The notes under the pieces were generated by a model that had not been told where the DNA came from, ran no database searches, and saw only the letters and a program-made list of their open reading frames with translations. Positions 8,187-18,078 of a stretch of DNA of 64,000 nt are shown in pieces. The stretch lies in contig NZ_NFZV01000001.1 in assembly GCF_003399765.1 (NCBI RefSeq), positions 62,001-126,000 on the forward strand, given 5' to 3'. How positions within the stretch are numbered: position 1 is the first letter of the stretch; the number at the start of each line of letters is the position of its first letter. The translations under genes were made by a program, and so were the position numbers. The stretch comes from Alkalilimnicola ehrlichii (GTDB lineage: Bacteria; Pseudomonadota; Gammaproteobacteria; Nitrococcales; AK92).

Positions 8187-8660
8187 GGGTTGGCTACGCA
8201 CTCGTGCTGCATATAGGAGAATGGAGAGGCTTAGGTCGACAACGACAAAAATTGCCACTACCAGGATGACCTCCGCAAAGCTTAATCCTAGTACCGGCAT
8301 GAGTATCAGAGCCGGGAGCAAGGCCTCGGGGATCTGATCCAACCCACTGGCAAAGCTGCTAGGGGGGTAGCCAAGACGCCTTTTGACAAAGCTTGAGAAC
8401 AGATCGCCTAGCATGGCTGTAGCAGCTATGAGCAGCCCGATGGCGACCGAAAAGCCGAACAAGCTTGCGGCCAAGGTGGTCAACAGGGCGGAAGCGACTA
8501 CCCCGAGGATGGTTTTTGAGGGGCCGAATAAAGGTCGTCCGTCATCATATAGCCGTCCTCCATCCAGAGCGTATAGGAAACGTGTGCCCGCGATATTGCG
8601 AGCCAGTATCGGTGCGCCGTTGGCGATTAGCAGTAGTAGCAGAACCTTTAACGCAAGCAT
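8181..8660 (-). CDS. CDP-archaeol synthase-like membrane protein (CarS family)
   Basis: The 159-residue protein has about four to five membrane helices. Between the first two it carries LDGGRLYDDGRPLFGPSKTI, and later GDLFSSFVKRRLG and a Gly-Leu-Asp-Gln-Ile-Pro-Glu motif; these are the hallmark loops of the CarS / DUF46 branch of the CDP-alcohol cytidylyltransferases. Archaeal members activate unsaturated archaetidic acid with CTP. Bacterial homologues exist whose substrate is unclear; CTP-dependent activation of a lipid phosphate is the natural guess. The gene stands alone between convergent and codirectional neighbours, so context gives no further clue. Confidence 0.65.
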   Translation of the reverse strand: MLALKVLLLLLIANGAPILARNIAGTRFLYALDGGRLYDDGRPLFGPSKTILGVVASALLTTLAASLFGFSVAIGLLIAATAMLGDLFSSFVKRRLGYPPSSFASGLDQIPEALLPALILMPVLGLSFAEVILVVAIFVVVDLSLSILLYAARVRSQPY

Positions 8661-8821
8661 GTTTCGTCACTCTGCCTCGGTCAGCGAACCAGAACGAATA
8701 CCATAGGGGCCGCGGGCGGCGTCCCATAGTCGTCTGTAACAGAAACATTGGGTCGCTTAGGCTTTGCAACAGTATTTAAGGAAGTGCTAGATGTCTCTTC
8801 GTGTTGTTTGGGCGCAAGGAT

Positions 8822-10585
8822 TTAATTCTTGTTCGATCTTTTCTTGACAGCCCGTTTGTTGGGAGAGCGAGCTATCTTCAAGCCGACTTTGGTGATTTTG
8901 CCGGCCTCCAGTTCTCGTACTACCAGCTGGAAGCCTTCAAATCGGATGCGGTCGCCAACAACCGGCTGATGCTTGAAACGGCTGTATAAGTGGGGGCCGA
9001 TCAGCTCGGAGGCAGCGCCTTTGTAAGGCAGTTTTAAGCCATAAGCATCGGCCAGATCGCCCAGCGGCGTATCGGCGCTAATGACGAACTCCCCGAAGAA
9101 GCGGTGTTCTTCCAGGCGCTCCTGCTCGGCGCTGGCGCCAAACAACCGATCTAGTGCGGGAAGTTCCCGCGAGGTGGTTAAAAGGTATACGTAGTCGCCG
9201 ACTTGTAGGGTTTGATGGTGCGGTTTATCTAGCGGCTCCCCATTACGAATTAGGGTTAATAGGCGCGCCTGTTTCGGTAACGGAACGCGGTTGGCTGGCC
9301 AGTTGACGACTTCGGAGCGCGGTTGAAGCTGATAGCCGACGAATTCATGATCGTGTTGGCCTGGAATGTCTAACTCCATGCGCTGCGATGCGCCGGTAAC
9401 ATGAGGCACTTCGATGCGTAAGAACCGAGCTAAGGGCGCGATGGTCCAACCTTGGGCGATGAGCGAGACCAAGACGATAAAGAAGGCAATGTTGAAGTAA
9501 TCGCGCGCACCTTCGACGCCGGCGAGAATGGGGAAAAGGCCTAACAGGATCGGTACGGCGCCACGTAGGCCCACCCAGCTGATAAAGACTTGTTCTCGCC
9601 ACGGGAAACGGAACGGCAGCAGGCAGATAACCACGGCCAAGGGGCGTGCCACCAGAATCAATACTCCGGCAACTAACATGGCTTGACCGGCTACCGGTAA
9701 TAACTCCGAGGGCGTGACGAGCAGCCCGAGCATGAGGAACATGCCGATTTGACTCAGCCAGGCAATGCCGTCATGAAAGCGGCGGATGTTTTGTGCTGCC
9801 TGATGGGGGCGGTTGGCAAGAATAATGCCCGCTAAGTAAGCCGCAAGAAAGCCGCTGCCGCCGATAACGGCAGCGATGCCGTAAATGAGTAGGCCGCCAG
9901 ATAGGGCGAGTAGCGAGTACAGCGAAGGCGTTAACGGCAAGCGGTTTATCAGTGCTGTGAGGCCCCTTCCGCCGATAATGCCAATCAAGGCGCCAATGCC
10001 CATCTGGCTGGCAAATTCGATTGCCATGCCCCAGCCGAAGCTTGTGTACTGACCGAGCAAGAAGTCGATGAGTGCAATGGTCAGGAAAATGGCCATCGGG
10101 TCGTTGCTGCCCGATTCGATCTCCAAGGTGGCCTGCACCCGCTGTTTGAGTTCAAGCCCACGGGAGTGCAACAGGTTGAAGACTGCGGCCGCGTCGGTAG
10201 AGCCGACGATAGCGCCGATCAGCAAGCCAGCCATCCAATGAATGTTAAATAGCCAACTGACGAATAGGCCGGTTACGGACGCAGTTATAACGACGCCGAC
10301 GGTGGCCAGCGACAAAGCCGGTTTGAGGCCGACGCGGAAACTGCTGGTCTGGGTGCGTAGGCCGCCGTCAAACAGAATGATGGCAAGCGCCAGGCTTCCG
10401 ATCAGATGCGCGCCCTGAATATCGTCAAAGTGGATGCCAACTGGCCCTTGCTCGCCGACCAGCATCCCAATGACGAGGAATACCAATAGCAACGGGGCGC
10501 CAATACGGCTGGAGACGACGCTCGCGAGGATGCTGACCGTTAGCAGTAGTCCAACACCGAAAATGAATTGGTTGGTGAGCTCCAA
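8822..10585 (-). CDS. potassium(sodium)/proton antiporter of the CvrA/NhaP2 type
   Basis: The 587-residue protein begins with about twelve membrane helices of the CPA1 exchanger fold (residues 1-390), including the ion-path motif EIESGSNDPMA near residue 150-160 where the Asn-Asp pair is the expected cation site. A TrkA-C/RCK-C-like domain follows (about 395-475), then a CorC/HlyC-like transporter-associated domain (about 500-575). This three-part layout and length match E. coli CvrA and Vibrio NhaP2, inner-membrane antiporters that expel K+ or Na+ in exchange for H+. The tail is very basic. An extended -10 promoter lies about 80 bases upstream of the start. Confidence 0.85.
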   Translation of the reverse strand: MELTNQFIFGVGLLLTVSILASVVSSRIGAPLLLVFLVIGMLVGEQGPVGIHFDDIQGAHLIGSLALAIILFDGGLRTQTSSFRVGLKPALSLATVGVVITASVTGLFVSWLFNIHWMAGLLIGAIVGSTDAAAVFNLLHSRGLELKQRVQATLEIESGSNDPMAIFLTIALIDFLLGQYTSFGWGMAIEFASQMGIGALIGIIGGRGLTALINRLPLTPSLYSLLALSGGLLIYGIAAVIGGSGFLAAYLAGIILANRPHQAAQNIRRFHDGIAWLSQIGMFLMLGLLVTPSELLPVAGQAMLVAGVLILVARPLAVVICLLPFRFPWREQVFISWVGLRGAVPILLGLFPILAGVEGARDYFNIAFFIVLVSLIAQGWTIAPLARFLRIEVPHVTGASQRMELDIPGQHDHEFVGYQLQPRSEVVNWPANRVPLPKQARLLTLIRNGEPLDKPHHQTLQVGDYVYLLTTSRELPALDRLFGASAEQERLEEHRFFGEFVISADTPLGDLADAYGLKLPYKGAASELIGPHLYSRFKHQPVVGDRIRFEGFQLVVRELEAGKITKVGLKIARSPNKRAVKKRSNKN

Positions 10586-10664
10586 GAAAACCGCCTTTCG
10601 TCTCTAATGCCGTCTGCGCTGACCGGGTTTGCCGTGCATTGTTTTAGACGTCGACAAGAGAAAG

Positions 10665-10673
10665 ATTATAACA
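10665..10673 (-). promoter_or_regulatory. extended -10 promoter for the antiporter gene
   Basis: Read on the minus strand this is TGT-TATAAT, a perfect -10 hexamer with the TGn extension, which can work without a good -35; no convincing -35 was seen at 17 bases. The predicted start of transcription is near 10658, giving a leader of about 75 bases. Confidence 0.5.
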
Positions 10674-10845
10674 GGAAAAGCGACAGCCTTATCTTCAGCC
10701 CATCATGAGAGTCTGACGTACGTCTTCGGGTTCCGTATAGGGCGCGATTAGGGCTGTTTCTAGTAAGCGATTAGGTTTATCGGTGCGGATCAGGGGGAGG
10801 GCAGGAGCAAAGGGCGGTGAGCTTACTACGCGCCCTTGTCTGCCT

Positions 10846-12063
10846 TCAACCGACATCCAGGCTTCCGGTCGCATAGCGCATGCGTTCGGCCCCGACTGGG
10901 GAGGGGGTGTTCGCCGGAATGTTAGATGGCGTTGTTTTTTCTTGCGCCCGCTGTTGTTGGTTGGTGAATAAGCGATTGTCGGCAGCTTCGATTAATATCT
11001 CCGGTAGATCGCCATCTTCCGGAAAAGCGGCTGCGCCTATGCTGGCCGTCAAGTCGAAACTGTGACCGTCGACTTCAAATGGATCTTTCAACGCCTCCTG
11101 AAGGCCAATTTTCAGTTTTGCCAGTGCTGTGCCGACATCGGCATCGCTGAAGATGATCATAAACTCGTCAATGCCGGCACGAGCGACTGTGTCGCAGCGC
11201 CGCAGCCGTTTCTGTAACCGTTGCGAAACCGCTTTTAACACCTTGTCTCCCGTCTCGTAGCCGTGCTGCCTATTCAATAAGCCGAAATCGTCGATATCCA
11301 GCAAGATGACAGCGGCACCTATGCGGTGTCGTTCGGCGTACAGCAGGGTTTGCTCCAGGCGATCGAAGCCTAGGGCGCGGTTAGGAAGTCCGGTCAGTGG
11401 ATCTCGGTGTGCCATGAAGCGCATCTGCTCTTCCGTTTTGCGTAACATAGCTTCTACGGAGTGGCGTTCGAGCACTTCCCTGCTAAGCTCGGCACTGCGT
11501 TTGGACAGTCGTTCTTCGGCGTCGGCCAGAATCGCGCGCGAGACGCCGAGAATACTGCCAAGGGTAAGCAGACTGAAGCCTAAAAAGATTAAGGCCGTTG
11601 TGCTGTGATCGGTCATTAACCAGTTGGCATGTTGAGCGGCGGCGAACGCGAATAGCAACAGCACCATTAAGCTGACCAGGACACCGCCCGTTTTTACTCC
11701 TTTTATAAAGAAGGCAGCAGCCGGAAACAGGGCGAACCAATAAGGCCCTGTTTGATCGATACTGGCAAAGACGCCTTTCATAAGGACGATGAACAACACG
11801 GCGAGCACAATATTCTCGCTAGCATTTATGCGACGGGTTTTATGGAGAAAGACTAAGTTGCCGACGATGCCGGCTAGCATGAGGCTGTTGATCAGCGCTA
11901 ACCAGTAGATGCCTTCGATGATATATAGGGTGCCGAGTACCGGGATGAGGATAAGACCCATGCCGGAGAAACCGACGACGAAAAGGTACTGTCGTAACTG
12001 GGCATCGGTGACCCCACCGTAGAGGCTACCGAAGAATCGATGAAAGAGCTGTGCCGCCTGCAT
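10846..12063 (-). CDS. membrane GGDEF-domain protein with degenerate active site (GIDEF) and intact I-site
   Basis: The protein has 405 residues: about six N-terminal membrane helices (27-175), a coiled linker (180-215), and a GGDEF domain (about 216-370) opening with the standard AHRDPLTGLPNR. The signature is Gly-Ile-Asp-Glu-Phe at 297-301 instead of GG(D/E)EF, the usual Phe-Lys after the metal-binding Asp is Phe-Gly, and Gly-His is Gly-Tyr. The inhibitory-site motif Arg-Arg-Cys-Asp (288-291) stands exactly five residues before the signature. This combination suggests a c-di-GMP-binding effector rather than an active diguanylate cyclase. The last 40 residues look disordered. The Met at 12063 starts just before the first membrane segment and is the likely start. 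Confidence 0.8.
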   Translation of the reverse strand: MQAAQLFHRFFGSLYGGVTDAQLRQYLFVVGFSGMGLILIPVLGTLYIIEGIYWLALINSLMLAGIVGNLVFLHKTRRINASENIVLAVLFIVLMKGVFASIDQTGPYWFALFPAAAFFIKGVKTGGVLVSLMVLLLFAFAAAQHANWLMTDHSTTALIFLGFSLLTLGSILGVSRAILADAEERLSKRSAELSREVLERHSVEAMLRKTEEQMRFMAHRDPLTGLPNRALGFDRLEQTLLYAERHRIGAAVILLDIDDFGLLNRQHGYETGDKVLKAVSQRLQKRLRRCDTVARAGIDEFMIIFSDADVGTALAKLKIGLQEALKDPFEVDGHSFDLTASIGAAAFPEDGDLPEILIEAADNRLFTNQQQRAQEKTTPSNIPANTPSPVGAERMRYATGSLDVG

Positions 12064-12134
12064 GGTCTAAGTCCTTGACTCTAAAGGCTGTGGTGTGCTG
12101 AGTTGCGTCCCGTAACTCGGAGGCCGGTTATCTT

Positions 12135-12162
12135 TTGACCTTAATTTAATACTTAGTATACC
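12135..12162 (+). promoter_or_regulatory. sigma70 promoter for moaA and its leader
   Basis: TTGACC at 12135-12140 and TATACC at 12157-12162 are 16 bases apart, in an AT-rich patch between the GGDEF gene and moaA. Transcription would begin near 12169, about 178 bases before the moaA ATG, leaving room for a regulatory leader. Confidence 0.5.
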
Positions 12163-12203
12163 AACTACATAACTTCTTCTGGCAAGTACTGTTTTCAATT
12201 GCG

Positions 12204-12218
12204 TGTATCCGAAAGATA
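12204..12218 (+). promoter_or_regulatory. small hairpin in the moaA leader
   Basis: GTATC and GATAC enclose a CGAAA loop, directly followed by the palindrome ACTCATGAGT. It lies within the predicted moaA leader. It does not resemble the molybdenum-cofactor RNA motif as far as I can judge by eye. Confidence 0.3.
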
Positions 12219-12266
12219 CTCATGAGTCTTAAAGTGGCCTTTGTTTCTAGTCAAGGAGTTATGGCA

Positions 12267-12359
12267 ATGTGGAGCGATATGGGGCGCTGCCGTGATAGCC
12301 TGACAGCGCATGGCAACGAGCAAACGACGAAACAACGGGGTAACTTATGGCGCAGGTGA
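12267..12359 (+). CDS. possible leader peptide overlapping the moaA start (30 codons)
   Basis: AAGGAG at 12253-12258 is eight bases before ATG 12267, which opens a 30-codon frame ending 13 bases inside moaA in another frame. moaA itself has only a weak ribosome-binding site (CGGGG before TAACTTATG), so translational coupling through this frame is plausible. The peptide is Arg/Gly/Trp-rich and resembles nothing I know. An ATG two codons earlier is too close to the Shine-Dalgarno to be used. It may equally be chance. Confidence 0.3.
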   Translation: MWSDMGRCRDSLTAHGNEQTTKQRGNLWRR

Positions 12360-13360
12360 GCCGCGAGGTGGAGCGGCAGGAGTCGACCGCTTTAGTGGAT
12401 CGGTTCGGTCGTAGTAAGCAGAAGTTACGTATTTCGATTACCGACCGGTGCAATTTCCGTTGCGGCTACTGTATGCCGGAAGATCCCGAGTGGCTGCCGC
12501 GAGAGGCTTTGTTGAGCTATGAAGAGTTGCTGCGTCTTGCCAAGCTGTTTGTAACGGAGCTGGGGATCCGGCGAATTCGCGTAACCGGGGGCGAGCCGCT
12601 GCTACGTAAAGGCGTCGATCGGTTTGTGGCGAGTTTATCGGCATTGCGCGAGGCGGGTCTTGAGCGGATTTCGATGACGAGCAACGGGGTCTTGCTAAGG
12701 CGTTATGCGCCGGCGTTGGTTGCGGCCGGTTTGGACGATGTGAACGTGAGCATCGATGCGATTTCCCCAGCGCGTTTTCAGGCGCTGACAAAAGGAGATC
12801 TGCAGCCGGTGCTGGCCGGCATCGAGGCGGCCCAAGCGGCGGGTTTGCCGGTCAAACTCAATGCCGTGGTTATCCGCGATCATAATGAAGACGAGATACT
12901 GCCCTTAGTGCGCTGGGCGTACCGCCAGCGTGTCCCCTTGCGGTTCATCGAGTTCATGCCGTTGGACGGCAATGGGGCCTGGTCGCCACAGAAGGTGGTG
13001 CCGGAGGCAGAGATTATTGAGCGTCTGTCGCCTCACTTCGCTATTGAGCAGCTACCCAGGACGCGCGAGCCCGCGCGCTATTATCGCGTTAACGGCGACT
13101 ATCGCTTGGGCGTGATTTCCACGGTCTCGAATCCATTTTGCGAAAGCTGCGACAGAGTGCGGCTAACCGCAACGGGCGAGATTTTTCCCTGCTTGTTCTC
13201 GCCGGTTGGGGTCGATCTGAAAGCGCCGCTACGTGCCGGTGCGGGCGATGCGGAACTGGTTGAGCGGATTCGCGCAGCCGTTTGGCAGAAGGGGCGGGGG
13301 TTTGCAGTCTCGGCCGGTTATGTGCAGCGTTCGGTCAGTATGCACTCACTAGGCGGTTGA
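12347..13360 (+). CDS. moaA: GTP 3',8-cyclase MoaA, molybdenum cofactor biosynthesis
   Basis: MoaA is the radical-SAM enzyme that converts GTP to 3',8-cyclo-GTP, the first step of molybdopterin synthesis. The 337-residue protein has the N-terminal radical-SAM cluster cysteines at 35, 39 and 42 (ITDRCNFRCGYC), a TGGEP motif, and the C-terminal cluster cysteines in NPFCESCDRVRLT and FPCLF. The protein ends in Gly-Gly, as active MoaA proteins do. No other moa or moe gene is in the window. It is convergent with aroE, with only 17 bases between the stops. Confidence 0.93.
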   Translation: MAQVSREVERQESTALVDRFGRSKQKLRISITDRCNFRCGYCMPEDPEWLPREALLSYEELLRLAKLFVTELGIRRIRVTGGEPLLRKGVDRFVASLSALREAGLERISMTSNGVLLRRYAPALVAAGLDDVNVSIDAISPARFQALTKGDLQPVLAGIEAAQAAGLPVKLNAVVIRDHNEDEILPLVRWAYRQRVPLRFIEFMPLDGNGAWSPQKVVPEAEIIERLSPHFAIEQLPRTREPARYYRVNGDYRLGVISTVSNPFCESCDRVRLTATGEIFPCLFSPVGVDLKAPLRAGAGDAELVERIRAAVWQKGRGFAVSAGYVQRSVSMHSLGG

Positions 13361-13377
13361 GCCCGCCGCACAGGCGA

Positions 13378-14202
13378 TTAATCGGCCATGGCTTGTCGCA
13401 GCACCTCGATAACGGGTGCCGTATCCGGGCTAATGCCGCGCCAGATAAAAAAGGATTCCGCAGCTTGCTCGACGAGCATGCCCAAGCCGTCCAGCGCTAA
13501 TGCCGCGTCATGCTCAAGAGCCCATTGCTGGAAGACGGTGGGTATATCGCCATAGACCATGTCGTAGCAGCTTGCCCCTTCTCGTAGCAGCGTGTGCGGT
13601 AAGGGCGGTAGTTCTCCCGTCAGGCCGGCCGAAGTGCCGTTGATCACGATATCGAAGCGCTCGCCGAGCGCGTCATAGCCGCAACCTTTGACCGGAAGCT
13701 TGGCATTAAACAGTGCGGCGAGTTCGATCGCTTTGGTTTCGGTGCGATTGGCGATCGTGATGCTTTCCGGCAGCTCTCCCAGTAACGCTGGTAATACTCC
13801 GCGAACTGCTCCGCCTGCGCCGAGTATCAAGATCCGCTTTCCGGCCAGGTGGACCGCGTGATTGTTGCGGAGGTCACGAACAAGCCCTGTTCCGTCGGTA
13901 TTGTCGCCGAAGATTCTCCCGTTGCTCTCGAACAAAAGCGTATTTACCGCCCCTCCGGCACGGGCTCTTTCGCTTACGCTGTGGGCAACTTCTCGGGCAT
14001 CTTGCTTGAAAGGAACCGTGATATTAAGCCCCTTGCCACCGCTGTCGCGAAAGGCCTCCAACGCTTGTTGGAATTCGCCGAGAGGAACGAGGATCTTTTC
14101 ATAGCTCAACGCCTGCCCGGTTTGCTCTGCGAACAGCTGGTGGATTTGCGGCGATTTGCTATGAGCAACAGGGTTGCCCATCACAGCGTAGCGATCGCTC
14201 AT
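13378..14202 (-). CDS. aroE: shikimate dehydrogenase AroE
   Basis: AroE reduces 3-dehydroshikimate to shikimate with NADPH in aromatic amino acid synthesis. From the start chosen here it has 274 residues, the family length. Visible signatures are NPVAHSKSP (substrate Ser residues), the catalytic Lys in NITVPFK, DNTDG, the nucleotide-binding GAGGAVRG and NGTSAG. The frame is open a further 31 codons upstream, but those overlap the pit gene and lack similarity, and a strong GGAGGGAG lies before the ATG at 14202. It is the last gene of the run hemB, DUF47, pit, aroE. Confidence 0.93.
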   Translation of the reverse strand: MSDRYAVMGNPVAHSKSPQIHQLFAEQTGQALSYEKILVPLGEFQQALEAFRDSGGKGLNITVPFKQDAREVAHSVSERARAGGAVNTLLFESNGRIFGDNTDGTGLVRDLRNNHAVHLAGKRILILGAGGAVRGVLPALLGELPESITIANRTETKAIELAALFNAKLPVKGCGYDALGERFDIVINGTSAGLTGELPPLPHTLLREGASCYDMVYGDIPTVFQQWALEHDAALALDGLGMLVEQAAESFFIWRGISPDTAPVIEVLRQAMAD

Positions 14203-14221
14203 AAACACTCCCTCCGAGCAG

Positions 14222-15475
14222 TTAGTTGCCGAAAACGGCGCGCAGGATATAGAAGAAAACGATAGCCAGAATCCCGCCCGCCGGCAGCGTGACAACCCAG
14301 GACATAAAGATCATCCGGACCACGCCCAAGTTCAAGGCGGCAATGCCGCGAGCCAGACCCACGCCTAGTACGGCGCCGACTAAGGTATGGGTCGTAGAAA
14401 TGGGTAGCCCTAGCCCGGATGCGAACACGACGACGCTTGCTGCCGAGAGCTCGCAGGCAAACCCGCGGCTCGGTGTGAGCTGGGTAATATTCTTGCCCAC
14501 GGTGGCGATGACTTTGTGCCCCAGCATCAGCAGGCCAAGCACGATACCAACGGCTCCTAACACCAATACCCACAACGGCATGACGGCCGCTTCTTGAACC
14601 TGCCCGGTGTGGACCGCGCTGACGATGGCCGCGACCGGACCGACGGCGTTGGCCACGTCGTTCGAGCCATGGGCGAAGGCCATCGCACAGGCTGTAACCA
14701 CCATGAGGATGCCGAACACGCGCTCGACATTCGCATAATGGAACTCGCGATCCGCCTGCGGATCGAGTTGCAGGCGTTGAATGAAGAATTTGCCGATAAG
14801 CATAACGACCAGGCCGACGGCGAAGGCGTAGGCATAGGCTTGCCCGGTGCTTAGCTCAAGCCCGACATGAGCCAGCCCCTTCAGCATGGTCATCAGGGCC
14901 ATAACGAAGCCGGCCAGGAACATATACAGCGGAACGTAGGTTTTCGCCGCTTGCAGAGGATCTTTGCGGTCGAGAATCAGCCACTGCACGCTGCGGAACA
15001 TCGCATAAGAAACCGTGCCGGCGAGTAACGGCGAGACGACCCAGCTCATCGCGATGGTGCCGATTTGCCCCCAATGAACGGCGTGCCAACCCAAGGCTGC
15101 AATGCCGAAGCCGACGATGGCGCCGATGATCGAGTGGGTGGTGGATACCGGCCAGCCCATCCGTGACGCCACCAGTAGCCAAACACCGGCGGCAAGTAGG
15201 GCGGCAAGCATGCCGAATACGAGGGTCTCGGGTGTGCCAGCGACCAAATCGGTATCGATAATGCCGCCGCGAATCGTGGAAGTGACGTTGCTGCCGGCCA
15301 GTACCGCCCCGGCAAATTCGAAGATGGCGGCGATGATGACCGCTTGCTTAATGGTCAGGACGCGGGAGCCGACCGAGGTGGCCATGGCGTTAGCCACATC
15401 GTTAGCGCCGATCCCCCAGGCCATAAACAGGCCAAACGCAGCGGCCAAAATCAGATAATAAATGCCGAATTCCAT
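14222..15475 (-). CDS. pit: inorganic phosphate transporter, PiT/PHO4 family
   Basis: This is a 417-residue inner-membrane symporter with about ten helices in two homologous halves, each carrying the PiT signature: GANDVANAMATSVGS near residue 23 and HGSNDVANAVGP near residue 270. Each half is followed by a phosphate-binding ISTTH-type motif (VSTTHSIIGA, ISTTHTLVGA). PiT proteins take up metal-phosphate with protons or sodium. The DUF47 gene lies nine bases upstream, the standard pairing, and its product is thought to modulate the transporter. Confidence 0.9.
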   Translation of the reverse strand: MEFGIYYLILAAAFGLFMAWGIGANDVANAMATSVGSRVLTIKQAVIIAAIFEFAGAVLAGSNVTSTIRGGIIDTDLVAGTPETLVFGMLAALLAAGVWLLVASRMGWPVSTTHSIIGAIVGFGIAALGWHAVHWGQIGTIAMSWVVSPLLAGTVSYAMFRSVQWLILDRKDPLQAAKTYVPLYMFLAGFVMALMTMLKGLAHVGLELSTGQAYAYAFAVGLVVMLIGKFFIQRLQLDPQADREFHYANVERVFGILMVVTACAMAFAHGSNDVANAVGPVAAIVSAVHTGQVQEAAVMPLWVLVLGAVGIVLGLLMLGHKVIATVGKNITQLTPSRGFACELSAASVVVFASGLGLPISTTHTLVGAVLGVGLARGIAALNLGVVRMIFMSWVVTLPAGGILAIVFFYILRAVFGN

Positions 15476-15484
15476 GGGAGCCTT

Positions 15485-16164
15485 TTATTTTGCGAGCATC
15501 AGCTGTAGGCGGCTACCGACTTTCTCGGCCGCATCGGCAAGATCGCCCGTCCAATCGAGGATTTTATAGAGGAACATGACGTCGACGGGCGGGAGATCCT
15601 TTTCCAGTGTGCGCAAGGTCGCCCGCAGGGCGATCTGCATGTTGTCGGTATCTTTTTCTATTTTCGACAGCTCCGCCAACATGCTCTGTACCAACTCGAC
15701 TTCCGAACCGCGAAAACCGGTTTCCACCAGCTCGTCGAGTTCGTTAACCGTTTTGGTCGCCTGTTCGGAGGCATCGATCGAGCGATGCAGATAGGCCATG
15801 AACGGCTCAACCATCGGCTTGGGTAAGTACATGTCGCGGCCGCGTACCAAGCGGCGATGTCTTTCGCCTTGTTGGCGATCTTATCCTGCGCCCGTAGTTG
15901 TTCGAGCAGATCGCGCCGGTCCATGGCAAGAAAAAGCGTCCGGGGGAGATCTAGCCGTAACGCGCGTTTAAGATCGTCCGCCTCATCCTCAAGCTGGGAA
16001 ACTCGTTCCTGTGCCTTGGCAACGGCGTCGTAATCGCCTGCCGCGACGGCCTCGAAGAGCGGAACCAGTTGCTGAGCGCATTCCAGCACCTTGCTCATGT
16101 GCTTTTGCAAAGGGCGAACAGGCGAGGTGCCGAAAATCCCGGAGAAATAGCTCTTAGGACTCAT
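15485..16164 (-). CDS. DUF47 / PhoU-like regulator of the Pit transporter, frameshifted
   Basis: Two overlapping frames together make one protein: the N-terminal part ends in NKAKDIAAW and the C-terminal part resumes as VRGRDMYLPKPMVEPF. One missing base near 15850-15855 accounts for the break, and restoring it gives 226 residues, the length typical of the TIGR00153 family. The fold is two PhoU-like helical bundles rich in Glu, Lys and Arg. Genes of this family sit directly before Pit transporters, as here, and probably regulate phosphate uptake. The shift fits the general deletion pattern of the window. Confidence 0.85.
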
Positions 16165-16186
16165 GGGGTATCCCCTGACGGTATAG

Positions 16187-17257
<1,071 letters not shown>

Positions 17258-17388
17258 TCAAGCAGTAAATGGCTGTATCCGCTGTCGACAGAGGTAATCG
17301 GCGGCCTTTACACAAGCTTCTTTGGCCTAAGGCGGGGTTCCGGACCCATATCAAACGAAGACGTAATTGGTCTTGGAGAGGTTATCGA

Positions 17389-18078
17389 ATGTCCTGGATC
17401 AACTATTTTCGGTTGATCTTTTTAGTTCTGCTACTGAGTGCCTTAGCGGTCGGTGTGTTGTTACTACGAGAATACGACATTACCGACGTCCGCGACCTGT
17501 TTGCGGCGATGGGAGCGTGGGCGCCGAGCGTATTTCTGCTGGTTTATATTGTGGCGACGATCATCTGGCTGCCCGGGCCTGTGCTCACTATGACGGGAGG
17601 CATGTTGTTCGGGCCCTGGTGGGGAACCCTCTACTCGCTCATTGGTGCGACCGTGGGGGGCGTCTTAGCGTTCATGATTGCGCGCTATTTAGCTCGCGAT
17701 TGGTTCGAGCGCTCGATAGGGCCACGTCTGCGACCGGTCAAGCGCGGTGTCGACGACGAAGGTTGGCGGTTTGTACTGGTGGCCCGAGTGACCCCGGTCG
17801 TTCCCTATGCGGCGTTGAACTACGGTCTTGGGTTAACGCGGATTAAGTTACTGCCTTATACCGTTGCTAGCGCAGTAGGGATGGTTCCGGCGACCTGGGC
17901 TTACTCCTACCTAGGAGATGTCAGCGCGCGTATTCTAGGAGAGGAGCCGGCAGGCCCTCAGCCTATTTTACTGGCGCTAGCCGTGTTAATGATGCTGCTT
18001 TTCCTGCCCCGCTTCGTGGGTCGGATCCGTCATCATATGCGCGAAGAAGCGGAGCGTTCCAATGACGATCTTTCGTGA
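17389..18078 (+). CDS. TVP38/TMEM64 (DedA-like) family membrane protein
   Basis: The 229-residue protein has about six hydrophobic segments. The centre carries the SNARE-associated/DedA-like signature, seen as GPVLTMTGGMLFGPWWGTLYSLIGATVGG followed by ARYLARDWF in two pieces, and later the conserved FVLVARVTPVVPYAALNY. Family members are inner-membrane proteins now thought to move lipids or lipid carriers between leaflets; a specific role is not known. GGAGAGG precedes the chosen ATG. The tail is charged and cytoplasmic. It stands divergent from hemB. Confidence 0.8.
   Translation: MSWINYFRLIFLVLLLSALAVGVLLLREYDITDVRDLFAAMGAWAPSVFLLVYIVATIIWLPGPVLTMTGGMLFGPWWGTLYSLIGATVGGVLAFMIARYLARDWFERSIGPRLRPVKRGVDDEGWRFVLVARVTPVVPYAALNYGLGLTRIKLLPYTVASAVGMVPATWAYSYLGDVSARILGEEPAGPQPILLALAVLMMLLFLPRFVGRIRHHMREEAERSNDDLS

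Noticed and set aside
12261-12266. ATG 12261 as start of the moaA leader peptide
   Set aside because: Only two bases separate it from the Shine-Dalgarno; ATG 12267 has proper spacing.
12163-12346. Molybdenum-cofactor riboswitch before moaA
   Set aside because: The conserved blocks of the Moco RNA motif are not visible; only a small hairpin and a leader frame are present.
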